Assembly: GCA_014359685.1 (NCBI GenBank)
Contig: JACIYY010000076.1
Span: 1-8,625, forward strand
Source of the DNA: Porphyrobacter sp.
GTDB lineage: Bacteria > Pseudomonadota > Alphaproteobacteria > Sphingomonadales > Sphingomonadaceae
Direction of reading: 5' to 3'
DNA: 8,625 bases
Under the pieces are notes generated by a model. The model ran no database searches and was not told the DNA's origin. It saw only the letters and a program-made list of their open reading frames with translations. Within the stretch, counting starts at the first letter, position 1, and every line of letters begins with the position of its first letter. Positions 1 to 7,792 of this stretch are shown here, piece by piece. Position numbers and translations under genes: made by a program.

Positions 1-540
1 CCCGGCGGCGCAGATCGCCTCCACCGCAGGGCGCATCTTGTTGCGGAAATCGGGCGTCAGGATCTCGATCGTGGTGGCCGGCGTGGCGCGGCGCAGCGCC
101 TCGATCACCGCCACGAACTGCCCCGCGCCGCCATCGGGCAGGTCGTCGCGGTCGACGCTGGTGACCACGATATGCTCCAGCCCCAGCCGCAGCGCGGCAT
201 CGGCGACATGCTCGGGCTCCAGCGGGTCGACCGCCCGCGGCATCCCGGTCTTGACGTTGCAAAAGGCACAGGCGCGGGTGCAGACATCGCCCAGAATCAT
301 CACCGTGGCGTGCTTTTTGGTCCAGCATTCGCCGATATTGGGGCAGGCCGCCTCTTCGCAGACCGTGTTCAGGCGCAATTCGCGCATCAATGCGCGGGTG
401 TCGTTGAATCCCTTGCCGACCGGCGCCTTGACGCGGATCCAGTCCGGCTTGCGGCGCCGCTCGGGGGCGGAAGCGGACGCGCCGCCGGTGGCGGTGGCGG
501 GGCCGGTTGCGGGGCCGATTGCGGAGGAGGTGTCGGTCAT
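1..540 (-). CDS. lipA: Lipoyl synthase LipA, radical SAM (5' part; C-terminus lies beyond the left edge)
   Basis: LipA inserts two sulfur atoms into protein-bound octanoyl groups to make lipoyl cofactors for pyruvate and 2-oxoglutarate dehydrogenases and the glycine cleavage system. The 180 codons visible from the ATG at 540 are open to the window edge; the family is usually about 300 residues or more, so the C-terminal part is missing. Both iron-sulfur signatures are present. The auxiliary cluster motif CX4CX5C is at C61, C66 and C72 ([12 protein letters not shown]). The radical-SAM motif CX3CX2C is at C87, C91 and C94 (CTRACAFC). The segment [11 protein letters not shown], typical of alphaproteobacterial LipA, lies at about 30-40. 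Residues 1-28 are a Gly/Ala/Thr-rich leader with a small GPAT duplication and are probably disordered. The Shine-Dalgarno upstream is weak. The gene diverges from the carbonic anhydrase gene. Identity is nearly certain; only the exact start is open. Confidence 0.96.
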   Translation of the reverse strand, partial: MTDTSSAIGPATGPATATGGASASAPERRRKPDWIRVKAPVGKGFNDTRALMRELRLNTVCEEAACPNIGECWTKKHATVMILGDVCTRACAFCNVKTGMPRAVDPLEPEHVADAALRLGLEHIVVTSVDRDDLPDGGAGQFVAVIEALRRATPATTIEILTPDFRNKMRPAVEAICAAG

Positions 541-599
541 CGCTGCCCACTTAGGCAACCGCCTTGCCAGAGGCAACACGGCGCGGCATCAGCCGGGCG
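541..599. promoter_or_regulatory. Divergent lipA / carbonic anhydrase intergenic region with GGCAA repeats
   Basis: These 59 bp must hold the signals for both divergent genes unless promoters lie inside coding sequence. AGGCAAC occurs twice (553-559 and 571-577), 18 bp apart, with TTGCC (564-568) between, so two mutually exclusive 5-bp hairpins are possible (554-568 and 564-576). On the plus strand TTGCCA (564-569), a 17-bp spacer and CATCAG (587-592) resemble a sigma-70 promoter, five and three matches to consensus respectively. On the minus strand TTGCCT, 17 bp and TAAGTG is a poorer candidate. The repeats are seen directly; promoter function is inference. Confidence 0.4.
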
Positions 600-1277
600 A
601 TGAGCACGAATGCCACCGATCCAGCGTCCCCGCCCGAATCCACGCCCGAACTGGCCGCTCTTCTCGCCGGCTACCGCCGCTTCCGGCAATCGGGCTGGGT
701 GCCGCACCGCGAACGCTGGGCGACCCTGAACCAGGGGCAGCAGCCGCCGGTGATGGTCATCGCCTGTTCCGACAGCCGGGTCGATCCGGCGCAGATCTTC
801 GATGTCGCGCCCGGAGAGATCTTCGTGGTCCGCAATGTCGCCGCTCTGGTGCCCCCGTTCGAGACCAGCCCCGGTCAGCACGGCGTCTCGGCGGCGCTGG
901 AATTCGCGGTCCAGACGCTGAAGGTGCGCGAAGTGGTGGTGATGGGCCACGGCATGTGCGGCGGCTGCCAGGCGGCGCTGAGCCGCGCGCTGCACGGGAC
1001 GGAGCCCGGCAAGGGCGGCTTCGTCGCCCACTGGATCGCGATGCTCGACGATGTGCGCGAGCCGATCGCGCAGGCGCTGGGGGTCGAAGGCCGCGAGGCG
1101 GAGCGGGCGATGGAGCGCGCGGCGGTGAAGGTCAGCCTCGCCAATTTGCGGACCTTCCCCTTCGTGCAGGAGAAGGAGGCGAGCGGAGAGCTGCGGCTGC
1201 GCGGCGCCCATTTCGCCATCTCCGACGGCGTGCTGCACCTGCTCGACGAGGCGACGGGCGAGTTCGCACCGGCCTGA
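600..1277 (+). CDS. Beta-class carbonic anhydrase
   Basis: This is a cytoplasmic zinc enzyme interconverting CO2 and bicarbonate, which supplies bicarbonate to carboxylases and helps pH balance. The product has 225 residues, normal for bacterial beta-carbonic anhydrases, and no signal peptide. The first zinc-ligand motif CSDSR is at 56-60 (C56; D58 and R60 form the catalytic dyad). The second, HGMC, is at 117-120 (H117, C120) and continues into GGCQAAL. The conserved RNVAALVPP stretch lies at about 78-86. I chose the ATG at 600. An in-frame TTG at 564 would add 12 residues and lies within the repeat-rich divergent region. No good Shine-Dalgarno precedes the ATG at 600. A hairpin at 1326-1355 may end the transcript. 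The family is clear; symbols such as can or cynT are not assigned because there is no cyanate operon or other context to separate them. Confidence 0.95.
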   Translation: MSTNATDPASPPESTPELAALLAGYRRFRQSGWVPHRERWATLNQGQQPPVMVIACSDSRVDPAQIFDVAPGEIFVVRNVAALVPPFETSPGQHGVSAALEFAVQTLKVREVVVMGHGMCGGCQAALSRALHGTEPGKGGFVAHWIAMLDDVREPIAQALGVEGREAERAMERAAVKVSLANLRTFPFVQEKEASGELRLRGAHFAISDGVLHLLDEATGEFAPA

Positions 1278-1325
1278 ATGGCCGCGCCGGGGCGGGGGCT
1301 GTCCTACACGCCCCACCGGCTTTAT

Positions 1326-1355
1326 CCCCGCTGCCCCGCCGCGCCGGGTGCGGGG
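1326..1355 (+). terminator. Candidate hairpin terminator after the carbonic anhydrase gene
   Basis: CCCCGC (1326-1331) pairs with GCGGGG (1350-1355). An inner CCCG/CGGG pair (1335-1338 with 1345-1348) closes a 6-nt loop, giving a strong G+C stem with one internal bulge. The sequence after it is only mildly T-rich (TTGGTTG), so it is not a textbook intrinsic terminator. It sits in the 185-bp gap between the carbonic anhydrase gene and the NYN gene. That gap also contains an 11-bp direct repeat, GCCGCGCCGGG, at 1281-1291 and 1338-1348. Confidence 0.35.
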
Positions 1356-1462
1356 TTGGTTGAAGCCCCTCCCGCCGCATGTGTTTCATCAACAAGCCCC
1401 CGCGACTCGGCCCATGTCCGTGGCCGCTTGCATCGCCCGGCGCGGCCCGGCATTGGGCGGCG

Positions 1463-2179
1463 ATGGCCGAAACCCACCTCAAGAACATCGCGCTGCTGAT
1501 CGACGCCGACAATGCCAGCCACGCCGGCATCGACCCGGTGCTGACCGTCCTCGCCGAGCTGGGGCAGGTCAATATCCGCCGCGCCTACGGCAACTGGGCC
1601 AAGTCCGAGCTCAGCAAATGGAGCGCGATCACCCACCGCTACGGCCTCCAGCCGATGCAGCAGTTCGACCTGACCCGGGGCAAGAACGCGACCGACATGG
1701 CGATGGTGATCGATGCCATCGACCTGCTCTATTCGGGCAAGGTCGACGGGTTCGGGATCATGAGCAGCGACAGCGACTTCACCCCGCTGGTCACCCGGCT
1801 GCGGCAGGACGGGCTGATCGTCTACGGCTTCGGCCGCGACAAGGCGCCCGAGCCGTTCAAGACCGCCTGCACCCGCTATATCGACGTCGACCAGCTGATC
1901 CGCACCTCCGCCGCCGAGGACGAGCGGCCGGGCAAGGCCAGCGCCGCCGTCGATCAGGAGCTGATCGACCTGCTGGGCGCGGCGTGGAAGGCCGCCGACC
2001 GCGACGAGAAGGGCTATGCCCGGCTCCACGAGGTCGGCCAGATCGCCGGCAACCGCTCCAGCTTCGATGTCCGCAACCACGGCTTCAAGCGGCTGAGCGA
2101 CCTCGTCGCCGCGGCCAGCGACAATTTCAAGCTCGAGCGGCGCGAGAACGGCGAGCTGTACGTCCGCCGCCTGCGCTGA
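1463..2179 (+). CDS. NYN-domain protein with C-terminal LOTUS/OST-HTH domain (putative RNA nuclease)
   Basis: The product has 238 residues with two modules. Residues 8 to about 140 form a NYN (LabA-like, PIN-fold) domain. Its acidic residues fit a metal-dependent nuclease site: LLIDADN (D14, D16, N17), GKNATDMAMVIDAID (D78, D84, D87) and MSSDSDF (D103, D105). Residues about 164-236 look like an OST-HTH/LOTUS winged-helix module ending in GELYVRRLR; such modules bind RNA or protein partners. NYN proteins with this layout are known in bacteria, but their substrates are mostly unestablished, so RNA cleavage here is inference. I chose the ATG at 1463, preceded by GGGCGG, because the preceding in-frame residues back to 1379 look like translated non-coding sequence and the NYN fold begins right after this start. 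The DUF1206 gene follows 66 bp downstream and may share a transcript. There is no signal peptide or membrane segment. Confidence 0.87.
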   Translation: MAETHLKNIALLIDADNASHAGIDPVLTVLAELGQVNIRRAYGNWAKSELSKWSAITHRYGLQPMQQFDLTRGKNATDMAMVIDAIDLLYSGKVDGFGIMSSDSDFTPLVTRLRQDGLIVYGFGRDKAPEPFKTACTRYIDVDQLIRTSAAEDERPGKASAAVDQELIDLLGAAWKAADRDEKGYARLHEVGQIAGNRSSFDVRNHGFKRLSDLVAAASDNFKLERRENGELYVRRLR

Positions 2180-2182
2180 TCC

Positions 2183-2228
2183 TGCCGGCCCGGCACGATC
2201 GCATCGCTCGGTCGTTTGTCCCCGACAA
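2183..2228 (+). other. Two small hairpins between the NYN and DUF1206 genes
   Basis: TGCCG-gcc-CGGCA (2183-2195) starts three bases after the NYN stop codon, and TTGTC-ccc-GACAA (2216-2228) ends six bases before the DUF1206 Shine-Dalgarno. Each has a 5-bp perfect stem and a 3-nt loop. Neither has a T-run, so neither is a convincing terminator. They could stabilise or separate the two messages, or be chance in GC-rich DNA. Confidence 0.25.
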
Positions 2229-2245
2229 GCACATGAGGGGGCTGA

Positions 2246-3046
2246 ATGGCCGACACGTCCGAGACGTTCAACTGGCTGGTGCGGCTCGGCTATTTCGCCC
2301 GCGCCGTGCTCTACACGCTGCTGGGAGTGGTGGCCCTGACCACCAGCGGCCAGATCAGCAAGGGCGCGCAAGGCGTCTACCGCACGATTGAGGACTACCC
2401 CGCCGGCACCGCATTACTGTGGATTCTGGCGATCGGCCTGTTCGGCTACGCGTTGTTCCGCCTCGCCTCGACGCTGTTCGACATAGAGAACCACGGTTCC
2501 GACAAGACCGGCATCGCCGAGCGCGCCGGCCATTTTGGCAGCGCCATCGGCCATCTGCTGCTGGCCTACAGCGCCTATCGGGTCGCTACCGGCAGCAGCG
2601 GGGGAAGCGAAGGCGGCCGCGCGCAGGAGGCGGCGGCCGGGGTGATGTCGTTCGAGTTCGGCGCGGCGGTGGTGGGCCTGCTCGGCCTCGCCTTCGTGGC
2701 GGCGGCGTTCTTCCAGGCGAAGAAGGGCCTTAGCGGAGCGTTCATGCGCCGCATCAGCCCGCGCGCACCCGACGCCACCCGCTGGCTGGGCGGCGCCGGC
2801 TATGTCGCGCGGGCGGTGGTCTTCGCGGTGATCGGCTGGTCACTGATCCGGTCGGCATGGTTCGGCAACACCGCCGAAGTGGTCACCTTGGGCGGGGCGA
2901 TCGCCTCGCTCGGCGACGGCGGCATCTGGTTCACGCTGGTCGCCATCGGCCTGCTGCTGTTCGGAATCTTCAGCCTGGTGCTGGCGCGTTACCGGATCAT
3001 CCCGGAGATGGACATGCACCGCCATGTCCCCCGCTTCCGTGCCTGA
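2246..3046 (+). CDS. DUF1206 family integral membrane protein, six predicted helices
   Basis: The product has 266 residues. Hydrophobicity by eye gives six membrane segments at about 13-32, 54-74, 93-113, 137-157, 183-204 and 225-247. They fall into three two-helix repeats. The first helix of each repeat carries a related motif: RLGYFARAVLYTLLG at 13-27, RAGHFGSAIGHLLLA at 93-107 and GGAGYVARAVVFAVIG at 182-197. This threefold pattern is the hallmark of DUF1206. The molecular function of the family is not established, so none is assigned. The ATG at 2246 is supported by a strong Shine-Dalgarno, GAGGGGG at 2235-2241. The gene follows the NYN gene by 66 bp and converges with the lipoprotein gene, with only 27 bp between the stop codons. 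The C-terminus is basic, as expected for a cytoplasmic tail. Confidence 0.88.
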   Translation: MADTSETFNWLVRLGYFARAVLYTLLGVVALTTSGQISKGAQGVYRTIEDYPAGTALLWILAIGLFGYALFRLASTLFDIENHGSDKTGIAERAGHFGSAIGHLLLAYSAYRVATGSSGGSEGGRAQEAAAGVMSFEFGAAVVGLLGLAFVAAAFFQAKKGLSGAFMRRISPRAPDATRWLGGAGYVARAVVFAVIGWSLIRSAWFGNTAEVVTLGGAIASLGDGGIWFTLVAIGLLLFGIFSLVLARYRIIPEMDMHRHVPRFRA

Positions 3047-3058
3047 GCGGGCGTCGCG

Positions 3059-3075
3059 GGCCGGCCCGGCCGGTC
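3059..3075 (+). terminator. Candidate hairpin at the convergent DUF1206 / lipoprotein gene ends
   Basis: GGCCGGC (3059-3065) can pair with GCCGGTC (3069-3075) around a 3-nt loop, seven pairs including one G-U. It lies 12 bases past the DUF1206 stop and overlaps the last codon of the opposing gene. There is no T-tract. The position between convergent genes is what makes termination plausible. Confidence 0.27.
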
Positions 3076-3667
3076 AGGTATCGCCGGCTGCGGAGCCGCG
3101 CGCTGCGGGGTGGCACTGCGCCAGACCGCTGCCCTGATAGACGATCCGGCCGAAGGCATCGCGCAGCGTCACCGTGCCTTCGTAATCCACCGTGCCCCGA
3201 TGATCCGCCGCGCTTTCGTCACCCGCCGCAGCTTCGTCAGCGGCCGTGTCGGCCTCCGCCCGCTCATCCTGTTCGGCGAGGGCGAGTTGCAGCTCCTGCT
3301 CGCGGCCCAGATAGCGCGAGCGGATGCCGCCCGGCAATTCGTGCGAACCGGAATCGGCGGCGAAGCGGACCATCTCTCCGTCCAGCTTCATGTGGGCCGC
3401 GCCATCGGTGGCGATCACCCGCGTGCCCAGGCTGGTGCCGGGGGCGAAATTGCAGCCGGTGGCGGTGAGGTTGTGCCGCTCCATGTCGTCATAGGCGATC
3501 GGCTCGGGCGTGACCTCGTCGAGCGGCGGCAGGGTGGCGTTGGCGCGTTCCACCAGCGCCATGTCCCGCTCCGCCTCCGCCGCGCGCTCTTCGGGCGAGG
3601 CGTCGCTGCCGCAGCTGGCGACGAGCAGGACGACCGGGACGGCGAACAAGGCTGCGACCCTCATCAT
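3074..3667 (-). CDS. Probable lipoprotein of unknown function, coupled to mutL
   Basis: I do not recognise this 197-residue protein. The N-terminus is a lipoprotein signal: MMR, a hydrophobic stretch from about 4 to 17, then lipobox VASC with lipid-modified C19. The next residues (GSDAS) place aspartate at +3, not +2, so the inner-membrane retention rule seen in enterobacteria gives no clear prediction. Residues 25-40 are charged and probably helical. The middle contains C72 in TGCNFAPG, and C185 lies near the end in AQCHPA; they could form a disulfide outside the cytoplasm. Residues about 132-156 are an acidic Ala/Glu/Asp linker. A likely beta-rich stretch follows (YEGTVTLRDAFGRIVYQGSG). The start is the ATG at 3667, overlapping the mutL TGA by one base, with GGGAGG (3673-3678) upstream inside mutL. 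The second ATG at 3664 is also possible. A TTG at 3670 would sit poorly relative to that site. Confidence 0.8.
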   Translation of the reverse strand: MMRVAALFAVPVVLLVASCGSDASPEERAAEAERDMALVERANATLPPLDEVTPEPIAYDDMERHNLTATGCNFAPGTSLGTRVIATDGAAHMKLDGEMVRFAADSGSHELPGGIRSRYLGREQELQLALAEQDERAEADTAADEAAAGDESAADHRGTVDYEGTVTLRDAFGRIVYQGSGLAQCHPAARGSAAGDT

Positions 3668-5508
3668 CAATGCCTCCCGAACAGCCGCTCAACCTCCCCG
3701 GTCGACAGCTTCACCCATGTCGGCCGGCCATGGTTGCACTGCCCAGACCGCGGCGTGCGCTCCATCTCCCGAAGCAGCGCATTCATCTCCGCGACGGACA
3801 GCACCCGGCCGGCGCGAACCGATCCGTGGCAGGCCATCGTCGCCAGCACATGCTCGACTCGCTCTTCCAATAGCAGGCTTTCTCCGTGCTTTGCCAGATC
3901 GTCCGCCAGGTCACGAAGCAGCGCCGACGGGTCGGCGCCGGCGAGCGCGGCGGGCAGCGCGCGGACCAGCATCGCGGCGGGACCGAACCGTTCCACCACC
4001 AATCCCAGCCGGGCGAGGGCCGGGGCCTGATCCTCCAGATAGTCGCAGGCGATCTCCTCCAGCTCGACCACATCGGGAATCAGCAGCGGCTGGCTCGCGG
4101 CGAGGGCCTGCCCCGCCCCGGCGGCGCGCAGCCGTTCGAGCACCAGCCGTTCGTGCGCGGCGTGCTGATCGACCAGCACCAGCCCGTCGGCCGCTTCGGC
4201 AACGATATAGGTGTTCCCCACCTGGCCGCGCGCCACCCCCAGCGGGAAGGCGTCGGGCGTGGCCCCCTCGATCCCGTCCGTTTCAATACCGGCCGCCGGC
4301 GCGGATTCCGCGCGGCCCTGCGGCGGATCGGACAGCAGCGAGGCGAAGCCGCGCCAGCCGGGGGCCTCGTCCCGCACCGCGCCGCCCCAGCCGGTCCCCC
4401 CCCAAGCGGGCGCGGCCTCGGGCGCCATCGGCTCCGCCTGCCAGCGGCTCATCGCGGCGGCATCGGCCGCCTGCGCGCTGCGCCGATCGCCACTGGCCAG
4501 CGCCTGGCGCAGCGCCGAGACGAGGAAGCCGCGCACGGCCGCCGCCTCGCGGAAGCGCACTTCGGTCTTGGCGGGATGGACGTTGACGTCCACCTCCTGC
4601 GGCGGCAGGTCGAGGAACAGCGCCAGCACCGCGTGGCGGTCGCGCGCCAGCATCCCGGCATAGGCGCCGCGCACCGCGCCCGCCAGCAGCCGGTCCTTCA
4701 CCGGCCGGCCATTGACGAACAGATATTGGTGATCGGCGACGCCCCGGTTGAAGGTCGGCAGGCCGGCGATACCAGTCAGGCCCAGCGGCCCGCTGGCCTG
4801 GTCCACCACCACGCAATTGTCGGCGAGCGAGCGGTCGATCAGCCCGGCGACCCGCGCCGCGAGCCCCTCCCCGCCCTGGAGCGCGAACACCCGCCGCCCG
4901 CCATGGTCGAGCGAGATCGCAAGGTCCGGCCGGGCCATCGCCAGCCGCCGCATGACATCGAGGCAGGCGGCATATTCGCTGCGCGCGCTGCGCAGGAACT
5001 TGCGCCGCGCGGGCACGCGGGCGAACAGCTGTTCGACCACCACCCGGGTGCCCGGCGGCACCGCGCGCGGGCCGTCCTCCACCAATGCGCCGTGATCGAC
5101 GATGCGGCGCCAGCCGTCCTGCCCGCCCCCGTTCTGGCCCACCCCTGAGGGGCGGCTTTCGACCAGCAGCCGGGCGACGCTGGCGATCGAGGGCAGCGCC
5201 TCCCCCCGAAAGCCGAGCGTGGTGACGCGGTCGAGCGCGCCCTCATCGCCGACCAGCGCGTCGGGCAGCTTGGAGGTGGCGTGCCGTTCCAGCGCCAGCG
5301 CGATCTCGGCCGGCGCCATGCCGCAGCCATCGTCGGTGACTTCGATCCGCGCCAGCCCGCCATCGACGATGGCGACCGCGATGCGGGTGGCGCCGGCGTC
5401 GATCGCATTCTCGACCAGTTCCTTCAGCGCCGAGGCCGGGCGTTCCACCACCTCGCCCGCGGCGATGCGGTTGATCAGGCTGTCCGGCAGGCGGCGGATT
5501 GCTGGCAT
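3667..5508 (-). CDS. mutL: DNA mismatch repair protein MutL (endonuclease type)
   Basis: MutL links MutS mismatch recognition to strand excision. The product has 613 residues, the normal size. The N-terminal GHKL ATPase has NRIAAGEVVERP (13-24), ELVENAIDAGATRI with catalytic E30 and N34, DDGCGM (59-64), RHATSKL (75-81) and GFRGEAL (99-105). The transducer domain follows, with VNGRPVKDR (265-273) and DVNVHPAKTEVRF (307-319). A low-complexity linker spans about 336-425. The C-terminal dimerisation domain carries the nuclease motif DQHA-X2-E-X4-E at 447-458, ACHGSVRAG at 559-567, CNHGRP at 591-596 (a variant of CPHGRP) and FGR at 610-612. These mark a nicking MutL, as expected in bacteria lacking MutH. 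The ATG at 5508 matches the usual MPxIRxLPxxLINRIAAGEV start; the longer open frame to 5613 is non-coding. The gene diverges from mreB and is coupled to the downstream lipoprotein gene. Confidence 0.97.
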   Translation of the reverse strand: MPAIRRLPDSLINRIAAGEVVERPASALKELVENAIDAGATRIAVAIVDGGLARIEVTDDGCGMAPAEIALALERHATSKLPDALVGDEGALDRVTTLGFRGEALPSIASVARLLVESRPSGVGQNGGGQDGWRRIVDHGALVEDGPRAVPPGTRVVVEQLFARVPARRKFLRSARSEYAACLDVMRRLAMARPDLAISLDHGGRRVFALQGGEGLAARVAGLIDRSLADNCVVVDQASGPLGLTGIAGLPTFNRGVADHQYLFVNGRPVKDRLLAGAVRGAYAGMLARDRHAVLALFLDLPPQEVDVNVHPAKTEVRFREAAAVRGFLVSALRQALASGDRRSAQAADAAAMSRWQAEPMAPEAAPAWGGTGWGGAVRDEAPGWRGFASLLSDPPQGRAESAPAAGIETDGIEGATPDAFPLGVARGQVGNTYIVAEAADGLVLVDQHAAHERLVLERLRAAGAGQALAASQPLLIPDVVELEEIACDYLEDQAPALARLGLVVERFGPAAMLVRALPAALAGADPSALLRDLADDLAKHGESLLLEERVEHVLATMACHGSVRAGRVLSVAEMNALLREMERTPRSGQCNHGRPTWVKLSTGEVERLFGRH

Positions 5509-5586
5509 CGGCGGATGGTACCGCGCGCCCGCCCGGCTGACGAGGCGGCCGGGGGCGAACGCGCGCGACTTTCGACAATTTTCTTT

Positions 5587-6776
<1,190 letters not shown>

Positions 6777-6808
6777 CGCGGCGGTTCTGTCTGGGAGCAA
6801 GGGCGGTC

Positions 6809-7792
6809 ATGGCGCTGCCGGCCAATCACGGTTCGGGCCGCCTGGCGCCGGCGAACAAGCGGGCGAGGCTGGGCCTCTTCACCGGCTATCTGCTGGCCGG
6901 GCTGGGCGCGCTGACCGGCGCGGCGCTGCTGATCGTCTCGCTGCTGCGGCCCGAGGCCTTCGCCGGGCTTCGCAGCATGGCCAGCGATCTTGTCGCCCCG
7001 GCGGGCGAGATTGGCGCGGCCGGGCGCGTGGGCACCCGCAACGTGCTGGAAGCCATCGCCGGCTATTACCGCGCCGGCAGCCGCAATGCCGAACTGGAGC
7101 GCGAGGTGCGGATCGCCCGCGTCAAGCTGGCCGAAGCGCGCGCGCTGGAACGCGAGAATGCACGGCTGCGCGCGGTGCTGAAGCTGGCCGAGGGCGAGAC
7201 GCGGCCGGTGGCGGCGGCGCGGCTGATCGGCTCCACCTCCACCAGCGCGCGGCGCTTTGCCTATATCTCCGCCGGGCGCCGCGACGGGGTGCGGCCGGGG
7301 ATGCCGGTCAGCTCTCCGCTGGGGCTGGTCGGGCGGGTGCTGGAGGTGGGGGAGCGCGCCTCCCGCGTGCTGCTGCTGACCGACAGCGAGAGCATGGTGC
7401 CGGTGCGCCGCGCCACCGATGACGTGGTCGCCTTCGCCGAGGGCCGGTCCGACGGGTCGCTGCGGCTGCGGCTGATCAATCTGGGCATCAACCCGATCAA
7501 GCCCGGCGACGTGTTCGTGACCTCCGGCGCGGGCGGGCTGTTCCGGCCCGGCGTGGCGGTCGCGCTGGCGGTGGAGATCACCAGGGACGGGGCCATCGCC
7601 CAGCTGCTGAGCAACCCCGCCGCCACCGACGTGGTGCTGGTGGAGCCGGTGTGGCAGCCCGAGGCGATCGCGGTGATCGAGGCGCCCCGCCTCGCCGAGG
7701 CCGAAGCCGATCAGGCGCCCGGCGAGGAGGCGCCCGCACCCGCACCCGCCCCCACACCGGCCGTCGCCCCCCTTCCCCCGGCGCAGGACTGA
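6809..7792 (+). CDS. mreC: Rod shape-determining protein MreC
   Basis: MreC is an inner-membrane protein whose periplasmic part scaffolds the elongasome and activates PBP2. The product has 327 residues. One membrane anchor lies at about 22-46, after a basic cytoplasmic segment (NKRARLG). A charged coiled-coil-like region follows at about 92-130 (NAELEREVRIARVKLAEARALERENARL, two stretches). The beta-rich MreC core runs from about 133 to 280, including GVRPGMPVSSPLGLVGRV and INPIKPGDVFVTSGAGGLFRPG. The last 45 or so residues form an acidic and then Pro/Ala-rich tail, likely disordered. The ATG at 6809 was chosen because it precedes the anchor; GGGAG (6793-6797) and AAGGGCGG (6799-6806) lie upstream. 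The same frame stays open far into mreB, which is a GC-rich artefact and not a longer protein. The stop overlaps the mreD start (TGATG). Confidence 0.95.
   Translation: MALPANHGSGRLAPANKRARLGLFTGYLLAGLGALTGAALLIVSLLRPEAFAGLRSMASDLVAPAGEIGAAGRVGTRNVLEAIAGYYRAGSRNAELEREVRIARVKLAEARALERENARLRAVLKLAEGETRPVAAARLIGSTSTSARRFAYISAGRRDGVRPGMPVSSPLGLVGRVLEVGERASRVLLLTDSESMVPVRRATDDVVAFAEGRSDGSLRLRLINLGINPIKPGDVFVTSGAGGLFRPGVAVALAVEITRDGAIAQLLSNPAATDVVLVEPVWQPEAIAVIEAPRLAEAEADQAPGEEAPAPAPAPTPAVAPLPPAQD

Noticed and set aside
564..599. TTG at 564 as the carbonic anhydrase start.
   Set aside because: It adds 12 residues with no family similarity, sits within the inverted-repeat region, and the ATG at 600 already gives a normal-length enzyme.
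1281..1348. 11-bp direct repeat GCCGCGCCGGG in the gap after the carbonic anhydrase gene.
   Set aside because: Pure G+C repeats of this length are expected by chance in DNA of this composition; there is no array or target-site structure.
38..1363. A 441-codon plus-strand frame across lipA and the carbonic anhydrase gene.
   Set aside because: It crosses two real genes in wrong frames or strand and reads as Arg-rich shadow sequence.
1322..2371. A 349-codon minus-strand open frame antisense to the NYN gene.
   Set aside because: The plus strand encodes a recognisable NYN-LOTUS protein, and the antisense frame shows no motif.
3886..5148. A 420-codon plus-strand open frame antisense to mutL.
   Set aside because: It lies wholly within mutL, whose conserved motifs occupy the other strand. 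The translation is Arg/His/Gly-rich shadow sequence.
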